A DNA stretch of 64,000 nucleotides from Terfezia claveryi (GCA_015179025.1 WHUX01000011.1:372001-436000), one strand, 5' to 3'. Counted from the first letter of the stretch, positions 48,501-60,773 are shown. A program made the numbers and translations. Notes: generated from the letters alone by a model not told the origin.

Positions 48501-51347
48501 TGCATGAATGACAAAAACCCACAAACATCAACAGTAAGTTTATCTTAACATTTTATTGTATTACATGGGTTAATCATGGAATTCTCCAGTGTTACGAGTG
48601 TGTCTTGTGTCCAATCCGTGGAGATAGCGATGATGAAGAGCCAGAGAAAGTAAAGGAGAAAGAGAAGCCAGCCAGTAATTCTCACAAAAAGAAGGAGAAG
48701 GAGAAGATAGGCCACGCTGGAAGTGATAGGGATGAGCGGAGGATGAAAGACGCTGACAAACATAAGCCCCGTAGTCCGCGAGAAGCGCTCAAATCTACTG
48801 CCGGCAACAATTGGGTTCACGTGACTTGTGCAGTTTGGACACCTGAAATTAAATTTGGGGAAGCAAATTCGTTATCACCTGCAGAAGGCATTGGTTTGAT
48901 ACCCCAAAGTAGGCATCAACAAGTGTGCACAGTCTGTAAGACCAGAAAAGGCGCCTGTGTTGCTTGTCATCAATGCCATCTCCCAGGTAATTACCATCAA
49001 GTGGGGATAACCACTTTAACCTCTTACTAATACTGCGCTTGTAGTCCACATTGGGTGTGCTCAAAAAGCAGGCTACACCTTTGGATTTGACATACAGCCG
49101 GTCAAAGGCTCCAGAAGAGATCTTGTCAACACTGTCAAAATTGGTAGTGAGTGCGGCTCAATGTCAGCAGCACTATGGTGCCCTGAACATGAGGTCAAGA
49201 CTAAAGTACATGCCATTGATGAGAAAATTACAGAAGATCAGGTAAGTTTTGAGATGACTGGGATGAATATACATCAGGGCTTACATACACCACAGACGGC
49301 CTTGCAATTCTATGTCTCGACATATAAGCAGGCAGATCTTACCCTCACTGGCACTGTACGAAAGGCAAGCCTCATCACACAATCTACCAAGGCTTCTCAG
49401 TCCTCTCGACGAGCGAGCATCGTCAATCCTGTTACTCACACCCCTACTGCTCCTGTAACTCGTTCAGCAGTAGCTGCTGTGACGGTCAAGTCAGAACCCA
49501 CTGAGGACAGCATGGAGCCGGAGAATGAGGAAGATACCTCCACGGAGCCAGCAAAGAAGTGCCATAAGTGTGGGGTGGATGTCAGCCCATTATGGCGAAA
49601 GGTAAAAGTTGAGGCAAAGGCACCACAAATTAATGGAGTTGGATCTCAGAGCCCTCTACTGAATGGCAACGGGCATACTCAGGGGTCCAGGGCTTCGTCT
49701 ATTTCATCGTTGACGACGCCTTCTCCCTCAACCCCCCATATGAACGGTGACGTTCATCAACTACCATCTGCTAAAGCGAAGTTTGCCCTCGAGTGCCACA
49801 AATGCCATTGGAAAGCATTACACGAGCCAACCCCGCCACCCCCACCCCCGCCACCACCACCCCCACCAGCTCCTCCTGCACCCCCTCAGCTAGTGCAACC
49901 GGTACAACAGACACCCCCCGTGGTCACCCAGTCCTCTCCCCGGCAATCCCAAATACCGCTGGCCAAGCCAATTTCGTTGTCACCCCCGGTTTATCACTCT
50001 GCACTTTCATCGTCTATGCCACAGATACCGCCAATCCCTCCAATCCCTCCAATAGCTAGTCAAATTCCGCCGCAAGCCTCACAGCAAATACCTCCACCAG
50101 TGCCAGTAACCGTAACCACGGAGCGGCCAGCTCTTCCCATCCATCCCTCGCATCATAGCCCACAATTCCTACCTCAACATCACTCTTATGCATCTGTTGG
50201 ACAAGGGACACAGCTCCCTCCAATAAAGGGTGCACTATCCTCTCATGGGCCTGGCCCAATAACACCACATGGTTCGCAGCAACCTCCCCCGATACCACAT
50301 GTGCACTCTCTACATTCGGTGTCTCATGGCCCGCCGCACCTAGGGCCGCATCCTGGGCCGCATTCAGGTTCACACTCGGGGCCACAACATCCTGCACAGC
50401 AACATCATGGACCACCACATATCGTGACCCACCAGCACTCTGGCCCTCAACACCCTGGCCCTCAACACCTTGGCTCTCAGCACCCTGGCTCTCAGCACCC
50501 TGGCCCTCAGCACCCTGGCCCTCAGCACCCTGGCCCTCAGCACCCTGGCCCTCAGCACCCTGGCCCTCAGCACTCTAATCTACATGCGAGTCCACACTCT
50601 CACTCTGGCCCGCACTTAGGGCCACATTCTGCACCGCAACACTCTTTATCACACTCAGGCTCACACTCTAGTTCGGCACCTGGTCATGGTCCTGGTATAC
50701 ACGGCTCTCCACCTGTGCAAAGTGTTCCGCATACCCCACAGCAAGGATATTCACGTCCAAGCATCACCTCCCCACACCATAGTGGAAGCATGCATAGTCA
50801 CGGTTCCCCTCACGGCGTCGTCTCACTTCCTCGGGGCTCCCCTCCACACTCTGCCATACGACATAATGAGATACGTCACAGTGATATGCGACATAGTGGG
50901 TCGCCACAGCATTCTCAGGGACTCATGTCAATGCATCATTCTCCACATCCCATGCATTCGTCGTCCTCGCTGGGTCACAACTCACAACCACCGCCGCCAG
51001 CTTCCGCACCCCATCCACACCAACCATCTCAGACGCTGGCACCTTACCATGCGCATCACTCTAACCCACAAGGGCCAATGCACCAGCCAATAGGACATCA
51101 TGGACCACTTCACCCACAGCACCATGTGCATCACCCAGTCCACCCACCACAACCTTCTCATCGGGAGCATTCGCAGCCCTCACATAGCTCGCACCCACCC
51201 ATGCCATCCCATCATCAACAACACCCACCTCCCCAGCATCAGACGATCCAGCATATCAAACGTGAGGAACCCCCCCCGCCTCAACCCACTCCTCCGAAAA
51301 CCTCTACAGCATCTAGCAGTGCATCATTGGCGAATCTGCTTCACTAG
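45564..51347 (+). CDS. SNT2: SNT2-like BAH/PHD chromatin regulator
   Basis: Large nuclear chromatin protein of 1811 aa. Fungal Snt2 works with a JmjC demethylase (Lid2/Ecm5-type) and a histone deacetylase in stress and differentiation control. Six exons: 45564-46017, 46141-46624, 46682-48533, 48590-48986, 49045-49241 and 49296-51347; every junction keeps the frame. Parts in order: BAH (about residues 120-270), PHD (about 305-355, CAVCGNSYHMNC), an ELM2/SANT-type region (about 600-645, GVTKYGSELHDVCRHVRTKK), a GATA-like zinc site (about 701-757, CKFCLTKHSRQWRR), a second PHD (about 873-950, CMICLEIGPEGERHLCC), an extended PHD (about 985-1110, WVHVTCAVWTPE), another GATA-like Cys pair set (about 1216-1300), then a 500-residue Pro/His/Ser/Gln tail with nine GPQHP-type repeats. 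Confidence 0.93.
50442..50576 (+). repeat. 15 bp coding minisatellite, nine units
   Basis: Nine tandem units of about GGCCCTCAGCACCCT inside the last SNT2 exon, coding for GPQHP. The first units differ slightly (CAACACC, GGCTCT); the later ones are identical, which suggests recent expansion. Confidence 0.92.
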
Positions 51348-54193
51348 AAGGTGTTTGGTTCTGTTATCTCTGGGTGTTTTGTTTTGCCTCGATAGTTTCT
51401 TCTGTATTCTGTGGAAATAATAATTTTAGCTTGATTTTGCCTTTTTCTGGTTTATTTAAAGGAGTTTGATTACATTTCCTTTTTTTCCTAATTATAGTCT
51501 GTACAAGCTGTTTTATTGCCCCCTTTTTCATGTCTATTATCTGTTTTGTCCGGTTTTGACTACCTAGGATTTGTACGGTGCATTCGGGTCTAAGGTATGA
51601 AGGCAAGTATTTAAGATTTTGAGTTAACTGTATCACCTCCATCCCTTATGCTTAGAGTGGGTGTGATGATATACATCCTCTGTTATGGTCTTCCTTTATT
51701 AGAGACTTGCGTTCCTCTGACATTCCTGCTGTGTCTTTTTGTTGGGTTGTGGTGTTACTGTTTGTAAGGCAGCGGTCAGCGTGCGAGGATGATTGGATTT
51801 AGGGGAAAAGAGGGTTTTTAGGAGGATTATGGCAATGGAGTGGTGTACTAGTTGAGAATGAAGTCAAAGAAACTGTATCGAATTTTTTTTCGTTGATTTA
51901 ACTGTTTCAGAGCAGCCCAACACTCATCAATTCAGGGTAATGGTCGGGTGAGTACCTGATAAATTTTTTGGACTCTAAAATTTTGAGCACTTCATTCTTA
52001 CACAAGCCCATGCTGATCTCGATGATCCCAGGTCTAGTACCATGGTCCAACTTTTCCTCAAACCTTGGCTCACGATTACTACTACCCATAGTAAAATACC
52101 AGCTACTAGACTTTTCTCCAAGAAAACATATCAATTAGTGTGGTAGCCATGCCTATTGATTCTTATTGAGAGCGTAATTATACGTCATATATATGTTAAT
52201 TGTTTCTTTTTTGCGATGTCCGTCTGAACTTGTTACGACTCACGTTGATACCCGCCGTCAGAAGATCCCCCGTAAATTAATATTGACTAGATATTCATAA
52301 GTACGTAGCTATCTAGCGACGAAATAATAACCAGGCTACTGTACTATCCGCTGCATACGGCGTACCTATTCACACTATTACCCCAGCTGAATCCAGAGCT
52401 GCCCTGGCCTTGCATGCATTCTACTCTGTCGTTACAACGTGGGCATCATTGACGCAAGCCACAATCGGAAGTCCGCGGGAGCGAGCACCCGCAATGCATG
52501 ATGCATGGTTTAATGTTGGCAAGGGTGTTAAATGGCGCGGAGCGGTAAGTCACCTCGGATCCACGCCAGCATGGAATACAGTATCATCAACTTGCGATGG
52601 AGAATTTAGTGCATTGAAGCTAGCTATCTAAATGTAGTCAAGCGGATATCGCCCCTGATATAATGCAAACAGGAGTAGATACAAAAGACCTTTTTTTCCT
52701 TTAAGACCAGTCGCGAGAAGAAAGGAATAACATACGAAACACATCAAAACACCAAAAGAACACAGAGTACTTACAAGCGCGAAAGCATCTCAACTCCCAG
52801 ATTAGGGGTAGTCGGGTAAAACCGGACCACCCCTCCACTATTCCTGTACCCGATTGGGTACTGGTATTTTGCCACGTTTTACCTCCCCCGTGGCAAAGGT
52901 CACACTATCCCTATCCTTGCGTAAAGTTCCTTCAAGGACAAGGTTTCGTGTGATTTCATACAAGCCTTCCCAATGATGCTCTGCTCCTATACTCTGGTAT
53001 TGGTGGTGGTGGGTGATGGACGACGGTGATGACGGGGCAGGTGTGTCGAGAAATGGAGGGAATGAGATGATGTTGGATTAGAGAATTAATGTTACCCTCC
53101 TAATTATAACGTAAGTATTAGGGCCCCAGTATTGTTCCTTGTGCGGGTAAACGTCGAGGGCTCAATTACCATGTCTAGCCCTGTTCATCTGTCCGTATAT
53201 CCCACATATTGCCGTAAATCCTCCATCCCATACTAAAACTGATATCCTTAATGCCGGTACACAACTCACCCCTATGCCGAAATCCTATATGCATATCTGC
53301 CCTACTCATTCACTTGCTCTAGCTACCCAAGGTACGACTGACTAGGCACACCCTAGTGCCATTGCGTCCAGGTTAGTGCTGAGGCTGGACGGTGGGTCTT
53401 ACGATCATGCTGGTGACGGGTGGTTTTGTTGGGGGGGTTGACTCCGGCAAGATAAGAGGTAGAGATGGAGGGAGTTGGAGAGTAATCTGGTAAAGGGAGG
53501 GCCTGTATTCTGTGTTGTTGTTTGCCACTGTTGCTATCCAGCCTGAGAGATGAGTAAGAAATTTGAGCTCCAAGGAAGTTGGGCATGGTTCTAAATCACA
53601 TACGACAACTTGTGTGTTTTTTGAGGTGCATGTTGTTGGTTTTTTTTTGGACCCTTTCGGAAGGTACCATTCGGTAGTCGACTACCATTCGGTTCCCGAC
53701 GAAAGGGAGGAAGAAGAAGACTTTGTAGTCTAGGTGTTAGTTGGCCCGACTGTGATGAGGAGTGATGGAATAGAAACGCACGAAATGGTTATTATTGTCC
53801 GGTGGGGAGTGCAGGACTGTACAGTTCTGCATAGACTGCAGTGAACAAGAAGAGAAGCCGTTAGCATTACTATCAACACCCATCAATAGTGGTGGCACTA
53901 TTCTCTCTCCTCACGGTCATTGTTGGTACAATGTGAGTGGGATGGAGGAGAAAGGTGGCCTTAAGTACTGGTGATTGCTGACTCACCGCCCGAATGCTTC
54001 TTTGGCGCCGCCAAGTTAGTATACCAAGGCGGTACGCTACAAGCAATTTACAGCTCTAGAGCTAAAAATGATGAGATACGAGAAGATACGAGACCAAGAG
54101 GACCTTAATATCGAAGCTACATAGCTTTCAAAAAAAAAAATCATAAGTGCCGGCCGGTATGTAGCCGTTTCATCTCGCACAGCTCGCATCTCA
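51348..54193. other. Intergenic region after SNT2
   Basis: Begins with a T-rich 3' flank. A palindrome with flanking repeats is at 53666-53693. Short frames at 51907-52134 (minus), 52410-52631 (plus) and 53353-53586 (minus) show no family look. No supported gene. Confidence 0.45.
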
Positions 54194-55097
54194 TAATTGT
54201 GTCAGGATTAACCAATGTGCAGGCCACATTGAGAGCCATTGCCTGCTCGTCTCGGTGATGGCCTGGTGTCGTTCAATGGCGAATTTGAAGCCCTCAACCC
54301 TGTTGATACATTTTGTTTGTTGCTTGTCGTTATAAGGCGGGGCTGGGGCTTCATCGCCGGCGATGAGAATGTAAGGCTGCATCTGGCCTCCGTTCTTACT
54401 TCGTGCCTCGCTCTCAGCTTCTTCAAGCATCTAGCTTTGAATCATCACCTCTGCCATTTCGTCTTCACTCAGAGGCTCTGCTTTCTCATGAATACCACTT
54501 ATCATGCCTCTTATTATGATGGCATTCATTTCACCTTCGACACCATGACCCAATCCACAAGGCTCCCTGCGTCTTTTCTCTGCGGCTTCTGCTATGCCGT
54601 TTCGGTCACCCTTCTGGACCGGCTTACCTCCCAGTCGGGGAGGTTTAGGTGGATGCGAAAGAGGTAGGGCCGCCATGCGAACTGGTTTCCCTGGAGGACC
54701 TTCTCCCCTCCATATAGCTGCTTACGCAATTCCGTCAGTTCCGGGGTATAAAAGTTTTGTCCCCCACTTAACTTTTGCCCACCTGCGTAGTAGAACCCTT
54801 CTCCATAATACCCGGATCGCTGGAGTGTACTGAATTCCCATACAAGTTGATTCAATAGGGCATGAAACTTCTCATCGTGACGCTGGTGTTTTATGTATGA
54901 GTCTGTGGGATTTAATTAGTTCTTGCGCAGAGCTTATAGCATATGGTTCTCACACGTGAAGCATTGTATGGACCAACTCCTCCATGAGGTAGAAGGAACA
55001 GTTCCTGAGGTGTAAAGCAATTTCGTTGCCTCTGCTCGTTAGGATACCCCCGCAAAGAGACAAACTCTTCCATGAGTTTCCCACTATTTGCACTCAT
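54194..55097 (-). pseudogene. WLM-domain (Wss1-type) gene relic
   Basis: Two exon-like pieces, 55097-54956 and 54902-54628, join across a GT..AG intron. They contain HDEKFHALLNQLVWEFSTLQ and SGYYGEGFYYAGGQKLSGG, closely like the WLM domain of Wss1-type DNA-protein crosslink proteases. The segment YPNEQRQRN also resembles the start of the domain. The HExxH zinc site expected just before is absent; the region reads LFLLPHGGVGPYN. Downstream, AEAAEKRRREPCGLGHG and further acidic coding-like sequence follow but are interrupted by a TAG between VMIQS and MLEEAESEA (about 54430). I read it as a decayed copy; an unannotated divergent gene is possible. Confidence 0.5.
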
Positions 55098-56647
55098 AGT
55101 GATTCAATTTTGAATGACTCCAGCATTGATAATCGCCTGACAAAAAGTGAAGTAGATGGCTGTAAATCTGTAAGAGCAATCGTTGACACTCCAAACCTCG
55201 ACACTTTATTGTTTGGAAGCTGGCTATTGTCTGTAAGCCTAAGGAGCTTGAGAGCCGATCAAGGTTGGGAGTGCATACAAGTAGAGAGTTGAGTTGCTAC
55301 GAGGCAACATGACGTACATTTGTAAAGTACATACATCCTGAGGCCCTTACTATTACCTAAGTACTAAAGAAGTTCCAGATGATCGAATTCACAAGTTCTA
55401 TAAGGCTCGCAGGGAAGTGTTTGCAATTGGGAGTGTTTAGTCTAGCTCGTAGAGATAGAGTGCTATGGTTGTCAGCCAGATCAATATTCTAACCATATGC
55501 TCCCTGGTTGCACGGAAATCATATGATCTAGAGCCATCCCCTTCCTAGGGGTCGTGCCAACCAGACTCCGCAACTATCTCCTGTGATAGTCTGGTTGGCA
55601 CAACACCCTCCACAGACCTATAGTCTGGTTGCACTCAGTACCTACATAGACGACATCTTTTTATCCCTGTCAGCTTAAGCACAAACCCAGTAGTTACCGG
55701 TAGGTACATTATGCAGCTAGCGGCATCGGGTTGTACAGAGTCTAATGGATATCTACCTCATGCCAAAAAGGGCAGTCAGCATCTGGTCGTTCTCGAATAC
55801 TAACTATCGGCCAAACTACGAGTATTAAAGTCTATTCTTTCTCTCGTTCTGTGCCTGAGCTCATCAAAATATGGTACATGACGGCCAGAAGATATACATT
55901 GCGCAGAGGAATTATCTGAGGGCACATGGCTACTGGTATGCCTGAGCTGAATGATGCGGACATCTCCGCAGAATCCCACGAATGCAGAGGGGCCCGGCTC
56001 GATGTTCGGTTTGGAGGTACCTGCATGGGCCTTACAGTCCAGGCGAGTGAGAGACCTGGTCAAAAAGTACGTGAAGAGTGGGATTTACACCTTCTCAATC
56101 CAAATTTAAACCAATTGGAGATTGTGCAAGGACGGAAGCACACAATTTGTATGAGAGTCCTTTACGGATATCCCCTTCTGCAATAGTGTCAGCTCAAATC
56201 AAACAGAAATTATGGGGGCCAAGTTGCTACCATATAATTCGTATTTGGCAAGGACTTCCTACTCGCTAGTTACCCGGGGTGTACCGCAAGGACTACTTTT
56301 GCCTTGCTATGAATCCTGACATGACATTGGCAATCCATCTGGCAATCCAACGCTGTCTACGACTGGCTGATGAAAATTGGCATCGGCTTATTTTGGGGGT
56401 ACGAGTCAAGGACAGCCTGGTCGTGTTAGGAGCCCTGGTTCTGTGAGGAGCGTAAACTCTATTAGCGTGTATTATCTCAACGGCAACATCTCACGGAATA
56501 GAATACTATATGAAGGGGCTTAGAGGGATATAAGAAGGGTTCATAAAGCCACGGAGATATACCACAGTTCGCACGCTACATCACACTCTCCCTTGTCTAC
56601 TGTATTTTCCACAATCATCTCCCCACAAAGACCTTTATCCTCTTAAG
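55098..56647. other. Intergenic region with repeat motif copies
   Basis: Contains a 48 bp hairpin made of two inverted repeat-motif copies (55554-55601) and a third copy at 55621-55634. Weak coding-like fragments occur near 56280-56450 but no family is recognised. A TATA-like gatataaga lies near 56528, ahead of the multicopper oxidase. Confidence 0.45.
55554..55634. repeat. Hairpin and extra copy of the CCAACCAGACTA motif
   Basis: GTGCCAACCAGACT (55554-55567) and AGTCTGGTTGGCAC (55588-55601) form a perfect 14 bp inverted repeat with a 20 bp loop. A third copy, TAGTCTGGTTGCAC, follows at 55621-55634. Confidence 0.8.
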
Positions 56648-58554
56648 ATGAAGATTCTTTTATCTTGCCTGCACTAGGCACCTTGTCTTCTGCCATTGGG
56701 CACCCTCTGTCTTTGCTAAATGTCAAGAGACAGATTGATAACTGGATCAGTCCACAGTATACTTTGTTCTGTATGAGTTGCTAAAATCAACCCTTATGGG
56801 GAAAAAAAAATACTAATCAAGAATAACCAAATAATAGCGAAGCCATTGGTGATCCCACCTGTGCTCAACCCACTCGCGAGCTACACGAATCCTCAACTGG
56901 GGAGGTCTTCGATTATTATGAGATCACAACCAGACCCTTGACTCAGCAAATATATCCTAACTTACAGGCTACAAATTTCATTGGGTACAACGGGCTGGTC
57001 CCTGGGCCTACCATCCGGACGACGATAGGAAAAAGGAGTGTAGTTCGCTTCATTAACCGGGGAACAAGACCTCTTAGTGTTCAGTAAGTCCCTATGACTT
57101 GTGATAACATTAGCTAATTACAGTATAGTCTCCATGGCTCTCCTTCAAGGCCTGTCTTTAATGGCTGGGCAGAGGATTTAATAGAGGTTAGTCAATATAA
57201 AGATTACGTGTATCCTAACCATAGCCCACGGATGCTATGGTAAGTTCGTTTTATTAATTGATTCAATATACCAGGTTCTAATCCGATGTATATAGGTACC
57301 ATGATCATGCTATCCACATCACGGCTATCAATGCTTTCTATGGGCAAGCCGCGGCGTATATCGTCTACGATCCAGTGCAGGAAGCGGCCTTGGGATTGCC
57401 CCAAGGAAACTATGATATTCCAATGATCCTCACTGATAGGATATACCAGAGCAATGGTCAATTGGTATCTCCCCAGGGTGAAGACACAAGCTATTATGGA
57501 GACATTATTCACGTTAATGGAGTGCCATGGCCATACTTCAATGCAGAGCCGAGGAAATACCGCTTTAGGATCTTGAATACGTCGCTCTCCAGGTCGTACA
57601 AGATCCGTTTCGTAGCTGTCAATGGGGCTAGCATTCCCTTTCAGGTCATCGCTACTGGTAAGTGATAGGGCCCCCCTATGTGGCTCTGATTAATATTCTT
57701 CAGACTCCGGATATATCGAACACCCTGTTACAGCGAGTACCATTATTTCCGGAATTGCGGAAAGATACGAAGTCGTTGTTGACTTGAGCGCCTATGCTGA
57801 TCAAACAATCCACGTTCGGAACGCAAGGGATTTCTCTCAAAACGAGGACTTCGCCAGAACTGACTATGTCATGCAAATTATCGACGGTGTCTGATACCAG
57901 TAACAACAATGTCCCGGCAGACCTTGTCAATTTGAACTTCCCTACGGATACTGGAGCTCTTACACATAGACAATTCCAGTTCGCGCGAACGAATAGCGAA
58001 TGGAGAATCGATGACATTGGCTTCGCAGATGTTAAAAACCGCATTTTGGCTAAGCCTATTCCTGGTTCAACAGAAATCTGGAAACTGGAGAACCCTTCTG
58101 GTGGATGGGGTATGTACCACAAGATGATCCATTTCGACGCCAGATGTGGCAGCTGATTCATGTTCAATTTACTCTAGCACATCCGATTCACATCCACCTT
58201 GTCGATTTCAAAGTCATCTCTCGCAACGGGCGTGGTGTGGAGCCATACGAAGCTGGTTTCAAGAACGTTGTCTTTCTTGATGAGAACGAAATTGCTGAAG
58301 TCATTGCAAGGTTCCACCCATGGCGTGGGCAATACATGTTTCATTGCCACAACCTTGTACACGAAGATGGCGATATGATGGCAGCATTCGATGTCGGCGA
58401 CACGAAGGCACGTCCAGAGAATGGGGATTCCTTTTCAGACCCATTGGATGCAAAATTCCGCCCAAAGCCCCATACAGGGCCAACAAATATCACAAACGTG
58501 GAGGCTGAAGTGTTGCCTTTCATAGCTAGCTTGGATATCTATCCTCTGTTTTGA
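56648..58554 (+). pseudogene. Multicopper oxidase (bilirubin-oxidase/CotA type), frame-broken
   Basis: A secreted or cell-surface copper oxidase gene with several frame losses. The start ATG at 56648 opens a signal-peptide-like segment. Copper-binding motifs are present: HLHGSP (from 57130), MLWYHDHA (spliced at 57240-57295), AHPIHIHLVDF (spliced at 58110-58177) and MFHCHNLVHEDGDM (58337-58378). Introns seen: about 56778-56848, 57084-57128, 57240-57295, 57658-57703 and 58110-58177. Breaks: near 56670 (one base short after SCL), near 56897 (one base short, before TGEVFDYYE), and near 57885-57893 (one base extra or two short, before VSDTSNNN). The domain is otherwise free of stops and all copper ligands survive. 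Either a young pseudogene or a gene with sequence errors. Confidence 0.85.
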
Positions 58555-59853
58555 GTAATTGGCTTATTGGTCAACAAACAGGTGCGAGTAGCTGTGCCAA
58601 GTTTACGATAACGTTGATGCCCCTAGCGGTTCCTTTTTGTCTCCCGTCAGTTTGTAACATTTTGGGTGCCTCTTGGGCAGTGCAGGATTTTGTCTATTTC
58701 TTGTGCAGCTTGTGCTCTCGCTAGTTTTTATCCCCTGAATATCGTTATAGAAATTGAACACAAGTCTTGCGATTTGTGCAGAGGCTAGATTATGTCTCTT
58801 CCCGATCCTAGGTTTATGCTAGGTTAATTGTTGTTAAAATAAGGTTGTAGTCTGATTAAGATGGCGAGATTGCGGGCGGATCCGAGATGCTAGCGATCTT
58901 GAGCCAAGGCAGGTAGCTCAGCCCAAGTGAAAAGTTCTGGTCAAGGGCAAGTCTCAGGTGCTAAAACGTCTGTTGTCTTTGACAGATAAGTTGAATCATA
59001 TATCATTAAATTAAGTAGCCTAGTTAAAATTAAGCATAGGCTGCTTCTAGATTCTAATGTTCTCTCCGCCCCGATCCCTCCCATACGCAAGCTAAGTTTA
59101 TTCCCCGTTAAACTGACCAATATGAACGAATTGGCGTTAAGCTCTCCCGAGTGATCAATGTACACTGGTCCGCACTTACTGGCTGGGTAAGAAAGCCAAC
59201 TGCTAGGCAGACCCTAGTTGCTAAACAAGATTCAATATTACAGTACCACATTGCACGACCGATAAACGGGGTCCAAAGTAACCTAGGACTGCTTGATATA
59301 CCGGTATTAATGGTAGAGGTATGGTAATACATAAAGCAATCGTCTGATGGGCTACTAAAACTACAGTAGTGCACAACCTAAGTTTGATCGACGAAGGTGA
59401 GGTGAGTATGCAGGGGAGAATGAATATGAACGAGGGCGAAGATAAGGGTGATTGGGAGGCATGAGGTCTGTGTCGGGGTTAAGACTGCTCTCCGAGTCTG
59501 AAGATGAGATTTTGAGGCGGTTGCGTTGGGTGGGTAGAGTCTATTTCCGGAGCTCGTGCTCGTTGTTGTAGTGTAGATGCCATCAATCGTTGTTATCAGG
59601 ATATTGTTCATCAGGGCTCGTCCCGCTGCATCATGAGGATGCAAAATATGCAATTCGGATAAAATCCGAATCTCTCTAGTGCCTTTCCGACTCGGAGAAT
59701 CGACCAGACTAGACTAAATATCAATCCAACTTCACAGCTATTTCACGGATAAATATTTTTGGCCGTGCAGTCCTATGTAGTCCTGGTTGTGTGGTCTTGG
59801 CGATCTGCTTTAGGAAGTCGCAGCGATTGCCATATTGGGAAGTGCACATAGAG

Positions 59854-59897
59854 GCTTAAGCGTAGGGGGGGTTGTGCCAACCAGACTAGCTTAAGCG
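59854..59897 (+). mobile_element. 26 bp micro-insertion with 9 bp direct repeats
   Basis: The 26 bp at 59863-59888, beginning TAGGGGGGG and ending CCAACCAGACTA, are flanked by GCTTAAGCG (59854-59862 and 59889-59897). Confidence 0.6.
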
Positions 59898-59912
59898 TTG
59901 TGTAGATATGTT

Positions 59913-59947
59913 ATGCACCTGCTTGTGCCAACCAGACTAATGGACTT
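59913..59947 (+). mobile_element. 19 bp micro-insertion with imperfect direct repeats
   Basis: GCTTGTGCCAACCAGACTA (59921-59939) lies between ATGCACCT and ATGGACTT, which match at 6 of 8 positions. Confidence 0.4.
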
Positions 59948-60483
59948 TATCTGTTTTCTAAACGGTAAACCTCCTCTGATGTACTCGTACACTGTAATGT
60001 TATTGCCTCTCTGCCCCTTCATCAATCAATTACAGGGGAAGAAATGGCTCATTTGGAGCTCCGATCATGCATGGCGGTCTGCCGTTACCGTCGACAAATA
60101 ATGCAGAAGGCTTTGGCGTCGTAAACGTGTTATAATTTATGTTTATGCAAGAAGTACATGGAAGTTTTTTTTTTTCATGATTCTTAAAAAGTAACATACA
60201 GGCATACCTGAGAAAGAGAGGTTATGTACTTGCCAGAGTCACAGTAGTTGTATCAAGCGGTGCATACAATTATAAAGGTTGGCCTTCAGAAAAGGAATCC
60301 CTGCATAGTTTTATCTAAGGCCGGCGAGTTTTCCCAACTTTCTCACCATTATATATCTCATAAATTCGCACAACAAATAAAATAAAATCTCACCGTTCAA
60401 TCTTATATATGAAACTCTATTACTACCCCAGGCAAAAAACAACATTGAGAGTTCGCCCGCAGATCTTCCGAGTCCTACCGGGC

Positions 60484-60605
60484 TATTTTGGCTATCATCA
60501 GATCAAGGACCACATTGGGATCCATCTTATTTATTAATTCAGTACTCTGACTGGGACTCGAACCCTGCGAGTACTCCTCAACCGTTTTGCGAAAATCATC
60601 AAGGG
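60484..60605 (-). pseudogene. Coding-like fragment, family unknown
   Basis: About 40 codons on the minus strand (LDDFRKTVEEYSQ, ELINKMDPNVVLDLMIAKIA) with a protein-like composition, ending in TAG. It may be the last exon of a decayed gene. I recognise no family. Confidence 0.3.
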
Positions 60606-60773
60606 AGTGTAAATCTCCGGTTACTGGATAGGCTTATGAAGAGATAGGGAAAAGCAAGCTATCACTATATTAGCTGAATCATTCTCCCGGCTGTTATCGT
60701 ACGCAGCCTCTTATCTACCCGCTCTCAATGTTTCTCTTATTGCCCTTGCACAGCGGCTGAAATTAAACGTCAA

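Noticed and set aside
50370..50573. Minus-strand LRARV repeat frame
   Set aside because: Antisense of the SNT2 minisatellite.
51907..52134. 75-codon minus-strand frame
   Set aside because: Reads plausibly but matches no family I know and has no supporting neighbours.
60541..60600. tRNA-like T-arm sequence (gggttcgagtccc on the minus strand)
   Set aside because: Stem pairing is incomplete and no anticodon or D arm fits; the stretch reads better as a coding relic.
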